8,446 nucleotides of DNA, taken from the NCBI GenBank assembly GCA_902795665.1, contig CADBMA010000034.1:1-8446 (forward strand), in the 5' to 3' direction. A program made the translations under genes and the position numbers. Of this stretch, positions 1 through 6,760 are shown one piece after another. A model generated the notes under the pieces. That model was given only the letters and a program-made list of their open reading frames with translations. It was not told the DNA's origin and did not search any database. Positions within the stretch are counted from its first letter, which is position 1, and each line of letters begins with the position of its first letter. The stretch comes from an uncultured Rhodospirillales bacterium. GTDB taxonomy: Bacteria; Pseudomonadota; Alphaproteobacteria; RF32; CAG-239.

Positions 1-632
1 CACGCTCACAAACCCAAGCTAAATACATTATGGAAATGAGCGACAACGAATTGGTATTCGGATTGGGCCCCGCCGGAACAGGAAAAACCTATCTGGCTGT
101 AGCTTTGGCTGTATCTATGATGCTTGAAGGAACAATTGATAAAATAATCCTTTCACGTCCAGCTGTTGAAGCCGGAGAAAATCTCGGGTTTTTGCCCGGA
201 GATCTAAAAGACAAAGTAGATCCTTATCTGCGTCCGCTTTATGACGCTCTCTACGAAATGCTTCCGGCTGAACAAGTTGATAAGAAACTGGCCGCCGGAG
301 AAATTGAAATTGCTCCGCTGGCTTTTATGCGCGGACGAACCCTTTCCAATGCCTTTGTTATACTTGATGAAGCTCAAAACACAACCCCCATGCAAATGAA
401 AATGTTCTTAACCCGCCTTGGAGAAAACTCACGCATGGTCGTCAACGGTGACTTAAGCCAAATAGACCTGCCTCGCGGCACTATATCCGGACTTAAAGAC
501 GCCTTGACAACTTTGAAAAATATTAAAGGCATCAGCTCAGTTACTTTCAGCGCAGATGACGTTGTTCGCCACGGGTTGGTAGCTAAAATTGTTTGTGCTT
601 ATGAAAAACGCAATAAGGAAGAACATGATTAA
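1..632 (+). CDS. phoH: PhoH-family ATPase (YbeZ type), 5'-truncated by the window edge
   Basis: Cytoplasmic P-loop ATPase of the PhoH/YbeZ family, thought to act in RNA metabolism with its neighbour YbeY. The reading frame is open to the left edge: codons from base 3 read RSQTQAKYI just before the ATG at base 30, matching the conserved stretch that precedes the P-loop. The ATG at 30 is therefore internal and the true start lies outside. Counting from that Met, Walker A GPAGTGKT is at residues 13-20, Walker B with ILDEAQN at 111-117, and the conserved VVNGDLSQIDLP segment at 137-148. The C-terminus is complete and of normal form. The last 8 bases overlap ybeY, so the two are probably translationally coupled. 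The family is clear; the biochemical role is less settled. Confidence 0.95.
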   Translation, partial: RSQTQAKYIMEMSDNELVFGLGPAGTGKTYLAVALAVSMMLEGTIDKIILSRPAVEAGENLGFLPGDLKDKVDPYLRPLYDALYEMLPAEQVDKKLAAGEIEIAPLAFMRGRTLSNAFVILDEAQNTTPMQMKMFLTRLGENSRMVVNGDLSQIDLPRGTISGLKDALTTLKNIKGISSVTFSADDVVRHGLVAKIVCAYEKRNKEEHD

Positions 633-1134
633 AACACTGATAAACTTTGATACTTCAGAAGAAAACTGGCTAAAAGAACTTCCTGAGGTTCAAACTTTGT
701 CTGAAGATGTTTTTGACAAAGTAATTAATAATCTGGTTCCGCATTGGCTTGGCAACAAAGAAACTGTAATCATAAACATTGCGTTGAGCAACGATGAAGA
801 GATCAGACAGCTAAATGCCGAATTTCGCAATATTGATAAACCGACTAACGTATTATCTTTTGCTAATATTGATGATGAAGAGTTTGAATCTTATTTGTCA
901 CGCAGTAAAGATATTGAACTGGGTGACATTATGATATCCCTGCAAACCATGATGATGCAGAGCCATGAACAAAACATTACTTTACGCGATCACTATACAC
1001 ACATTCTAATTCACGGCATTTTGCATTTGCTCGGTTACGATCATATAGATCCTGAAGAAGCTCAAGAAATGGAAGGTGAAGAAATAAAATTGCTTCAGAT
1101 ATTTAATATCGCCAACCCATATGAGGAGATTTAA
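625..1134 (+). CDS. ybeY: YbeY endoribonuclease / rRNA maturation factor
   Basis: Metal-dependent single-strand endoribonuclease family involved in 16S rRNA 3'-end maturation and 70S ribosome quality control in the cytoplasm. The 169-aa product has the family zinc site H-x3-H-x5-H at H130, H134 and H140 (HGILHLLGYDH), preceded by the conserved PTNVLSF (73-79) and LGDIMIS (99-105) segments. I place the start at ATG 625 rather than at an in-frame ATG at 589: it has the Shine-Dalgarno AAGGAAG (615-621) just upstream, gives the usual family length, and overlaps the phoH stop by only 8 bp (ATGATTAA). An upstream start would add 12 residues encoded inside phoH. It is second in a phoH-ybeY-corC-lnt operon. 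No missing catalytic residue. Confidence 0.96.
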   Translation: MIKTLINFDTSEENWLKELPEVQTLSEDVFDKVINNLVPHWLGNKETVIINIALSNDEEIRQLNAEFRNIDKPTNVLSFANIDDEEFESYLSRSKDIELGDIMISLQTMMMQSHEQNITLRDHYTHILIHGILHLLGYDHIDPEEAQEMEGEEIKLLQIFNIANPYEEI

Positions 1135-1140
1135 CTTACC

Positions 1141-2022
1141 ATGAATGACGAAAATCCAAATCGCGGCTTTTGCAGTTATTTCAAAAATCTTTTTAGAAAT
1201 AAAAACGAAGATGTGCGTGAAACTATCGAAGACTTAATTGAAGAAGCCGTTGATAATACCGGACATGACGAATTTAGTAAACACGAACAAGAACTTTTGA
1301 GCAACCTCCTCGGAATCAAAGACAAAAAGGCTTGCCGAGTTATGATTCCAAGATCCGATATAATTGCTTTTCAGAAAGATGGCACCGTTGAAGAACTCAC
1401 CAAACTTATGGTCGAAAAGGGACATTCACGCATACCTGTTTATGGTGAATCTCTTGATGACATAATCGGTGTTGTCCACATTATTAATTTGGCAACCTGC
1501 CTCTTGCGTGGACAAGACAAGACACCGGTCTCTCAAATAAAGTTTAATCCGGTTAAGCTGGTATCTCCAGAAGTGTCAGTATTAGATTTGTTAAAAGAAA
1601 TGCAGCAATCTAAAAACCATATGGCTGTCGTGGTCGATGACTATGGCGGAGTGTGCGGATTATTGACTATTGAAGATTTGCTTGAAGAAATAGTAGGTGA
1701 TATAGAAGATGAATACGACTTACAAGAAAATCATATTATAACTTTGCAAGATAAAGGTTTTTTTGTGGCCGACGCTAAAGCTTATCTTGATGAGGTTGAA
1801 GAAACAACCGGACTGCGCCTTGGTGAAGAAAATGACAAAGATAGCGAAGTTGACACTCTCGGAGGTTATGTTTTTGAATTGGCGCAACGCATTCCCAATC
1901 GCGGTGAAATAATTGAAGGTCATAACGGCATCAAGTTCAAAATATTAGATGTTGATCCAAGCCGCATTAAAAAAATAATGATTATCCTCCCCACTCTATC
2001 CAGCGAAAACAACAATGATTAA
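1141..2022 (+). CDS. corC: CorC/HlyC (YbeX-type) CBS-domain protein
   Basis: Soluble 293-aa CBS-pair protein of the CorC/YbeX/TlyC group. The family was linked to magnesium/cobalt efflux and, as YbeX, more recently to ribosome-related phenotypes; the exact role is unsettled. Visible layout: acidic N-terminal region (about 1-65), first CBS domain (about 66-125, starting near RVMIPRSDI), second CBS domain (about 136-192, with VVVDDYGGVCGLLTIEDLLE), then the C-terminal CorC/HlyC domain (about 198-285, with VDTLGGYVFELAQRIPNRGE). There is no DUF21 membrane domain, so this is the short cytoplasmic form. The gene starts 6 bp after ybeY, with GAGGAG at 1123-1128 inside the ybeY end as Shine-Dalgarno (12-nt spacing, rather long). 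It overlaps lnt by 8 bp. The symbol could equally be ybeX. Confidence 0.93.
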   Translation: MNDENPNRGFCSYFKNLFRNKNEDVRETIEDLIEEAVDNTGHDEFSKHEQELLSNLLGIKDKKACRVMIPRSDIIAFQKDGTVEELTKLMVEKGHSRIPVYGESLDDIIGVVHIINLATCLLRGQDKTPVSQIKFNPVKLVSPEVSVLDLLKEMQQSKNHMAVVVDDYGGVCGLLTIEDLLEEIVGDIEDEYDLQENHIITLQDKGFFVADAKAYLDEVEETTGLRLGEENDKDSEVDTLGGYVFELAQRIPNRGEIIEGHNGIKFKILDVDPSRIKKIMIILPTLSSENNND

Positions 2023-3547
2023 AAATATCACAAAATATCAAAAAACTATCGCAACAATTTCAGGCATTGCGGCCACTTTTGCTTTTCCTCCATATTATCA
2101 AATTTGGATATTGTTTGCCGCCTTTGGAAGCCTGATGTGGCTATTAAACAAAACCGAAAGTTGCCGGCACGCTTTTGCACTGGGATATTGCTTCGGTTTT
2201 GGATTTTTCGCATTTGGATTGTCATGGATCGCCAACGCTCTGGCTCTTGACATGAAAAGTTTTGGATGGTTAATACCGATTGCTTTGAGCGCATCGGGAG
2301 CTTTTTTTGGATTTTTCATAGCTCTGCCGGCAATGCTAACCGCATATTTTAGAGGCATTTGGAGCAAAATTATCATATTTGCAACATTTTGGGCAGTCTT
2401 CGAATGGTTGCGCTCATTCTTACTGACCGGTTTTCCATGGAATTTACTCAGCTCGGCCCTAACATTTGACCACCAGCTGTTACAATTATCAGCTTTGGTT
2501 GGACCTTATGGCTTTTCTCTTCTGTTATGTATAATTTTTTCACTCCCTGCCGCTGCTTTTACCGCTCCATACCGCCGCAATGCTTTAATAAGCGCATTTT
2601 TGTGCATATTTTTATCCGGCACAATCTACGAATGGGGAGTTTATCGTACCGCAAACCTTGACAGCAACAACTTTTCAGATATCAAAATACGGGTTGTTCA
2701 GCCAAGCATTCCCCAAAATCTGAAATGGGATTTCGGCGAGCAGGAAAAAAATTTTGCTGACTATATTGAGATGTCGCAAGCTAAAGGATTTGAGGACAGC
2801 GACGTAATAATCTGGGGAGAAACCGCCAGCACTTTTCCAATAGCCATAGATCGTGCGCACTTTTATCAATTGCTTCCAGCCGTTCCCGATAATGGACATC
2901 TGATTATCGGCAGTATCGACTATCATCAAGATGAGAACGAACGTTGGCTTCCGGTTAATGCAGGACTAATCTTAAAGCATGGAAAAGGTATTGTTGACAG
3001 CTACGCCAAATCTCATCTGGTTCCCTTTGGTGAGTATATTCCTCTGCGAAAATGGCTGCCTGATAGTTTGCGCCCAATAACTAAAGTAATAACCGATTTC
3101 AAATCAGGAAACGGTCTTGTTACTTATACAAAAGATGGGCTTCCTCCGTTTGGATTGCTTATTTGTTATGAAATTATTTTTCCGCACCACGTTATTGATA
3201 ACAATAATCGTCCGCAATGGCTCATAAACCTAACCAATGACGGGTGGTACGGAACAGGTGCAGGCCCTTATCAGCATTTGGCGGCAGCCCAGCTCCGAGC
3301 GGTTGAGGAAGGCATAACCATTGTTCGTGCAGCCAATTCCGGAATTTCAGCGCTTATATCTCCAACTGGTAAAATTATCGCAAGTTTAGCATTACATAAA
3401 CGCGGCAATCTTGATTTTTATCTTCCTCAAAAATTATCTCTGCCTACACCGTATTCTCAATATGGTAACCAATGTTTTGGAATTATATGTCTAGCCGCTT
3501 TTTTTGTTGCTTCATTATTATCTTTGCTAGCCAAACGATACAAGTAA
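2015..3547 (+). CDS. lnt: Apolipoprotein N-acyltransferase
   Basis: Inner-membrane enzyme that transfers an acyl chain from phospholipid to the N-terminal cysteine of apolipoproteins, the last step of lipoprotein maturation before Lol sorting. The 510-aa length is normal. Hydrophobic helices fill roughly residues 10-210, followed by a periplasmic nitrilase-like domain (about 222-470) and a final hydrophobic helix (about 486-505). The catalytic triad is visible: E269 in IIWGETAST, K332 in YAKSHLVPFGEYIP, and C384 in LLICYEIIFP; the accessory glutamates E340 and E386 are also present. Residues WINLTND-WY (402-412) and VRAANSGISA (437-446) complete the signature. The start overlaps the corC stop by 8 bp and shows no good Shine-Dalgarno, so coupled reinitiation is likely. 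Its presence implies a diderm cell with triacylated lipoproteins. Confidence 0.97.
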   Translation: MIKNITKYQKTIATISGIAATFAFPPYYQIWILFAAFGSLMWLLNKTESCRHAFALGYCFGFGFFAFGLSWIANALALDMKSFGWLIPIALSASGAFFGFFIALPAMLTAYFRGIWSKIIIFATFWAVFEWLRSFLLTGFPWNLLSSALTFDHQLLQLSALVGPYGFSLLLCIIFSLPAAAFTAPYRRNALISAFLCIFLSGTIYEWGVYRTANLDSNNFSDIKIRVVQPSIPQNLKWDFGEQEKNFADYIEMSQAKGFEDSDVIIWGETASTFPIAIDRAHFYQLLPAVPDNGHLIIGSIDYHQDENERWLPVNAGLILKHGKGIVDSYAKSHLVPFGEYIPLRKWLPDSLRPITKVITDFKSGNGLVTYTKDGLPPFGLLICYEIIFPHHVIDNNNRPQWLINLTNDGWYGTGAGPYQHLAAAQLRAVEEGITIVRAANSGISALISPTGKIIASLALHKRGNLDFYLPQKLSLPTPYSQYGNQCFGIICLAAFFVASLLSLLAKRYK

Positions 3548-3559
3548 AAATATATATTA

Positions 3560-3565
3560 TATAAT
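3560..3565 (+). promoter_or_regulatory. Candidate -10 box TATAAT upstream of the XRE gene
   Basis: An exact TATAAT lies in the AT-rich spacer between lnt and the XRE regulator, inside a 10-bp perfect palindrome ATTATATAAT (3556-3565). The hexamer 17 bp further upstream (GATACA, 3537-3542) matches the -35 consensus only in its last three bases. It could equally be an upstream AT-rich element or operator of the promoter at 3577. Chance occurrence is quite possible in such AT-rich DNA. Confidence 0.3.
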
Positions 3566-3576
3566 CCTAAAAGTTG

Positions 3577-3606
3577 TTGACATTGCCACTAAAAATAGTT
3601 TATTTT
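3577..3606 (+). promoter_or_regulatory. Candidate sigma-70 promoter for the XRE regulator gene
   Basis: A perfect -35 hexamer TTGACA (3577-3582) is followed after 18 bp by TATTTT (3601-3606), a 4/6 match to the -10 box. Transcription would start around 3613, leaving a short leader with AGGAG at 3622-3626. An 8-bp palindrome TGATATCA (3606-3613) sits at the -10/start region, where a repressor could bind. The site lies in the 87-bp gap after lnt and gives the regulator its own transcription unit. Confidence 0.45.
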
Positions 3607-3634
3607 GATATCATATGAATTAGGAGATTAAACT

Positions 3635-4138
3635 ATGATACAGCAAAAATCCAAAAAAGCCAGTCGCGGACGCACTCCTGAAGGAGAACCAAATCCAATT
3701 GATGTACACGTCGGAAATCGCATTCGTCTGCGTCGCACCATTTTAGGTTTGAGCCAAGAAAAACTCGCATCAATGCTAGGGCTTACATTTCAACAAGTGC
3801 AAAAATATGAACGCGGCAGCAATCGCGTTGGAGCAAGTCGGCTGTGGGATATAGGTAATGTTCTCAATGTTCCTATTAACTTCTTTTTTGAAGATATGAA
3901 TGAGAATGTGGCAGCTCAAAGTCCTCGCGTTTTCAGTTCTCCTGAAGCAGAGCCCCTCCGTCTTGAAGAAAACAGCGCCGATATTGATATGGACCCGATG
4001 AAACGCCAAGAAACCCTAGAATTGGTCAAGGCTTATTATCGCATCAATAATCGTAAAACTGCCAAGATTTTGTTTGATTTGGTTATCGCAATGTCAAAAT
4101 CAAACATAATCCAAAAACAAGACATGGAAGACGAATAA
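3635..4138 (+). CDS. XRE-family HTH regulator (PraR/PhrR-like) upstream of metK
   Basis: DNA-binding protein of 167 aa with a Cro/CI-type helix-turn-helix at about residues 26-82; the core SQEKLASMLGLTFQQVQKYERG spans 40-61, followed by NRVGASRL. Segment PIDVHVGNRIRLRR plus a C-terminal tail ending in a helical segment (about 124-155) is characteristic of the alphaproteobacterial PraR/PhrR group, whose rhizobial members also sit beside metK and control stress, quorum-sensing or surface genes. The target here is unknown. The start is well supported by AGGAG (3622-3626) 8 nt before ATG. The gene has its own candidate promoter and is followed by an intrinsic terminator, so it is probably monocistronic and possibly autoregulated through nearby palindromes (inference). 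I leave the symbol empty because orthology to praR cannot be proven by eye. Confidence 0.93.
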   Translation: MIQQKSKKASRGRTPEGEPNPIDVHVGNRIRLRRTILGLSQEKLASMLGLTFQQVQKYERGSNRVGASRLWDIGNVLNVPINFFFEDMNENVAAQSPRVFSSPEAEPLRLEENSADIDMDPMKRQETLELVKAYYRINNRKTAKILFDLVIAMSKSNIIQKQDMEDE

Positions 4139-4158
4139 TCAACGGCATTAAAATTTTG

Positions 4159-4194
4159 ATAAAGCCGGCAAAAATAATGTCGGCTTTATTTTTC
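4159..4194 (+). terminator. Intrinsic terminator between the XRE gene and metK
   Basis: The arms ATAAAGCCGGC (4159-4169) and GTCGGCTTTAT (4179-4189) form an 11-bp stem with one G-T wobble around a 9-base AT-rich loop. A T-rich tail follows directly (4189-4193). It should end the XRE transcript. Only about 20 bases remain between it and the metK ATG, so it may also sit inside a metK leader as an attenuator; I found no convincing competing antiterminator. Confidence 0.85.
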
Positions 4195-4214
4195 TGTAAA
4201 AGTAAGGATATTTT

Positions 4215-5357
4215 ATGAGCTTTTTATTTACCAGCGAATCTGTTTCATGCGGACACCCCGACAAAATATGCGATCAAATATCTGATGCTTTGCTTGATTT
4301 GTATTTAAGCAATGATTGCAATGCCCACACCGCAATTGAAACTTTAGCCACAACCAATCGGGTTATTATTGCCGGAGAAGTGCTCTCATCTGTACCAATA
4401 CCTTCTGAACAAATTGAACAAACCGTTCGTAATACAATTAAGAACATTGGCTATGAACAAAATGGCTTTGACTGGCGCACGCTCCATATAGATAATTTAT
4501 TGCACCGCCAATCTGCAAATATCAGTGAAGGAATAAAAGATTTTGGTGCCGGTGATCAAGGCATAATGTTCGGATATGCCAAAAAAGAACACGGTTTTGA
4601 AACCGAATATATGCCTCTGCCGATTTTTCTGGCCAATCACATTTTGCTCAAATTACGCGAAGAAAATCACCCCGCTCTGCTTCCCGATGCCAAAAGTCAG
4701 ATAACTATATCTTATAACCAAGATGGCCGCGCCCAATCTGTTAGCAAAATTGTCATTTCTACACAACACAAAGAAGATATATCTGTTAATAACGTACGTG
4801 AAATTATACGTCCACTAATCATCAAAAATATTCCAGAACAGCTCCAGCCCGAAAATGCCGAGTTAATCATCAATCCGGCCGGAAACTTTATCATTGGCGG
4901 ACCTGACGGAGATGCAGGTTTGACCGGACGCAAAATTATCGTTGATACTTATGGCGGGGCTGCTCCTCACGGCGGTGGTGCATTTTCAGGCAAAGATCCT
5001 TCCAAGGTTGATCGCTCCGCAGCATATATGTTACGCTGGCTAGCCAAAAATATTGTTGCCGCAGGGCTGGCTGAAGAATGTTTGTTACAAGTTTCTTATG
5101 CTATTGGCAAGGCAGAACCATTGTCATTGTTCATTGATTGCAAAGGAACACAACGCATTCCGCAAGAAAGAATACTCAACTGGATTATTCAAAATATCAA
5201 TTTAACCCCTAAAGGTATTGCGGAATTGTTGCAGTTAAAACATCCTATATATCTTCCTACTGCATCATATGGGCATTTTGGAAGAAAGGCTGATAAAAAC
5301 GGTTATTTTACTTGGGAAAAACTGGATATTGTAGAGGAGTTAAAACAATGTGCATAG
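4215..5357 (+). CDS. metK: S-adenosylmethionine synthetase
   Basis: Cytoplasmic enzyme that makes S-adenosylmethionine from methionine and ATP, releasing phosphate and pyrophosphate; it supplies the methyl donor used by the next gene, trmB. The 380-aa length matches the bacterial family. Signatures present: GHPDKICDQISDA (13-25, with H14, D16 and K17), GAGDQGIMFGYA (111-122), the GGPDGDAGLTGRK segment (218-230), and the P-loop-like PHGGGAFSGKDPSKVDRSAAY region (241-261, with K250 and D256). All three MetK domains appear complete. Start ATG 4215 has AAGGA (4204-4208) 6 nt upstream. A terminator hairpin lies immediately upstream, leaving no clear room for a promoter in between. It overlaps trmB by 10 bp. 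Confidence 0.98.
   Translation: MSFLFTSESVSCGHPDKICDQISDALLDLYLSNDCNAHTAIETLATTNRVIIAGEVLSSVPIPSEQIEQTVRNTIKNIGYEQNGFDWRTLHIDNLLHRQSANISEGIKDFGAGDQGIMFGYAKKEHGFETEYMPLPIFLANHILLKLREENHPALLPDAKSQITISYNQDGRAQSVSKIVISTQHKEDISVNNVREIIRPLIIKNIPEQLQPENAELIINPAGNFIIGGPDGDAGLTGRKIIVDTYGGAAPHGGGAFSGKDPSKVDRSAAYMLRWLAKNIVAAGLAEECLLQVSYAIGKAEPLSLFIDCKGTQRIPQERILNWIIQNINLTPKGIAELLQLKHPIYLPTASYGHFGRKADKNGYFTWEKLDIVEELKQCA
5334..5339 (+). promoter_or_regulatory. Shine-Dalgarno that fixes the trmB start
   Basis: GAGGAG lies inside the metK end, 8 nt before ATG 5348. It supports that start over the in-frame ATG at 5312, which would add 12 residues with no family resemblance. Confidence 0.75.
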
Positions 5358-6061
5358 AAGAAAAACCACATTTTTACGGTCGCCGCCAAGGGCGCCGGCT
5401 GCGTAAGGCAAAATCTGTACTGATGGAAAAATTTTTACCCAAAGTTAAAGTTGATGCCGAACACCCTCTTGCTTTTCCGTTCAAGCCTCAAAAAATATAT
5501 CTGGAAATTGGCTTTGGAGATGGAGATCATTTGGCCGGACATTCTGCAAAACATACTGACATCGCCTATATCGGCGCCGAAGTATTTAAAAACGGCATAG
5601 CCAATTTATTAAGCCTGATAACCGGAGTTAAACAAAATGACGAAATAAGCGAAGATATTAAGCTATTACCATCACGCAACGACAATATTCGCATTTGGGA
5701 TGATGATATCCGTTTATTGTTTCCGCTATTGCCCGATGCGTGTATAGACAGAGTCTTTTTGCTTTTTCCTGATCCATGGCCCAAAAACCGCCATGCATCT
5801 CGTCGTTTCATCAACCCTCAGAATCTTAAAATTTTGGCCCGAATACTAAAACCGGGAGGAGTTTTGCGTGTAGCCACAGATCATGTAATTTATAAAACTT
5901 GGACCTTGCGTCAATTGCATGAATCTCCTGATTTTAGGTGGACAGCTTCTTGCGGCAAAGATTGGAAATACGCTCCATCTGACTGGGAACCGACAAAATA
6001 CCAAAACAAAGCAATCCGCGAAGGACGCCGTCCGGTATTTTTGGATTTTGAGCGCAAATAG
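5348..6061 (+). CDS. trmB: tRNA (guanine-N7-)-methyltransferase TrmB
   Basis: SAM-dependent enzyme that methylates G46 at N7 in the variable loop of tRNAs. The 237-aa product begins with a basic segment (YGRRQGRRLRKAK, 10-22) common in alphaproteobacterial members. The SAM-binding motif LEIGFGDGDHL is at 52-62, the acidic EVF at 78-80, a DDD at 118-120, the catalytic-region motif FPDPWPKNRH at 140-149 and ATDH at 176-179. The C-terminal signature usually reading TK[FY]E is TKYQ here (216-219), so the expected Glu is Gln (see findings). A short insertion rich in charged residues (about 94-112) precedes the DDD. The start overlaps the metK stop by 10 bp, implying coupled translation and co-supply of SAM. 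The stop lies one base from the convergent radC stop. Confidence 0.95.
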   Translation: MCIEEKPHFYGRRQGRRLRKAKSVLMEKFLPKVKVDAEHPLAFPFKPQKIYLEIGFGDGDHLAGHSAKHTDIAYIGAEVFKNGIANLLSLITGVKQNDEISEDIKLLPSRNDNIRIWDDDIRLLFPLLPDACIDRVFLLFPDPWPKNRHASRRFINPQNLKILARILKPGGVLRVATDHVIYKTWTLRQLHESPDFRWTASCGKDWKYAPSDWEPTKYQNKAIREGRRPVFLDFERK

Positions 6062-6062
6062 C

Positions 6063-6749
6063 CTATATCAGCCCCTCATTCCTAAAGCTATAATATTCTG
6101 ATTTTCCGATAATCAAATGGTCTTGCAGTTTGATACCAACGCTGTTCAATGCGGTTATTATTTGCTGCGTAACCAAGATATCTGCCTTAGATGGAGTAAT
6201 TCTGTTGGACGGATGATTATGCAGCATAATAACATTCTTTGCAGAATGAAACACTGCCGATTTTACAACCTCTGCCGGATGAATAGCAACATTATCAATT
6301 GTTCCGCGCTGTTGTACTTCCTCTCCAATAACTCTCAATTGTGCATCTAAAAATATCAACATTAACTCTTCACGGGGTTTGTTAGCCAATTTCATACGGC
6401 AATAGTCCATCATGCTATCCCAATCTGCAATAATCGGCTGCTCTGCTGCTTTAAGATTTTGCCATGACATACGCAAAGCAACCTCTTTAACCAGCGCAAA
6501 AACAAAAATAGAATTTTCTTTAAGCCCGCTAAACCCCATAAGCACCCGCTCATCAGCATTCAGCACCGCCGCAAGACTGCCAAATTCCTTAATCAATGCC
6601 TTAGCCAAAGGCTTTGTATCTTTTCGCGGTATTGCCAGCGTCAACAATATCTCCAAAAATTCATAATCAGCCATATCTTGACCATGGGCACGCATAAAAC
6701 GCTCTTTTAATCTTTGCCTGTGTCCTATATAGTCTTTTTCTTCGGTCAT
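6063..6749 (-). CDS. radC: RadC family JAMM/MPN-domain protein (UPF0758)
   Basis: RadC-family protein of 228 aa. Despite its name, a direct DNA-repair role has been questioned in E. coli and the substrate is unknown. The N-terminal helical region (GHRQRLKERF at 9-18; YEFLEILLTLAIPRKDTKPLAK at 29-50) includes a helix-hairpin-helix-like part, and the C-terminal JAMM metalloprotease-like domain covers about 105-228. The metal motif HNHPSN-x7-D is intact at H177, H179 and D190, with conserved glutamates at 127-128; the common Gly after HNHPS is Asn here. The gene begins 8 bp after map on the same strand, and its Shine-Dalgarno AGGA overlaps the map stop codon, so the pair is probably co-transcribed and coupled. 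A map-radC pair is common in alphaproteobacteria. It converges with trmB, one base apart. Confidence 0.94.
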   Translation of the reverse strand: MTEEKDYIGHRQRLKERFMRAHGQDMADYEFLEILLTLAIPRKDTKPLAKALIKEFGSLAAVLNADERVLMGFSGLKENSIFVFALVKEVALRMSWQNLKAAEQPIIADWDSMMDYCRMKLANKPREELMLIFLDAQLRVIGEEVQQRGTIDNVAIHPAEVVKSAVFHSAKNVIMLHNHPSNRITPSKADILVTQQIITALNSVGIKLQDHLIIGKSEYYSFRNEGLI

Positions 6750-6755
6750 AATTTT

Positions 6756-6760
6756 TCCTA
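6756..6760 (-). promoter_or_regulatory. radC Shine-Dalgarno overlapping the map stop codon
   Basis: On the minus strand TAGGA combines the map stop (TAG) with the radC ribosome-binding core AGGA, 6 nt before the radC ATG. A ribosome ending on map would be placed directly over the radC start, suggesting coupled translation. Confidence 0.6.

Noticed and set aside
589..624. Longer ybeY starting at ATG 589
   Set aside because: The extra 12 residues lie in another frame of the phoH C-terminus and do not resemble YbeY. ATG 625 has the Shine-Dalgarno and family-typical length.
2098..2376. Minus-strand open frame of 92 codons inside lnt
   Set aside because: It is antisense to the membrane-helix part of lnt, resembles no known family, and has no credible ribosome-binding site. 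A second antisense frame (2046-2294) overlaps it, which is typical of shadow frames.
3635..4138. Phage repressor or prophage remnant (Cro/CI-like HTH)
   Set aside because: The HTH belongs to a chromosomal alphaproteobacterial regulator group beside metK, and no phage, integrase or attachment-site features are nearby.
4139..4214. SAM riboswitch upstream of metK
   Set aside because: The spacer is only 76 bases and most of it is a simple terminator hairpin. No pseudoknot or multi-helix arrangement resembling a known SAM riboswitch class could be drawn by eye.
5919..6101. Small plus-strand frame overlapping the trmB end and the radC end
   Set aside because: It sits in another frame of the well-supported trmB signature region and runs into radC coding sequence. 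No family resemblance and no ribosome-binding site was seen.
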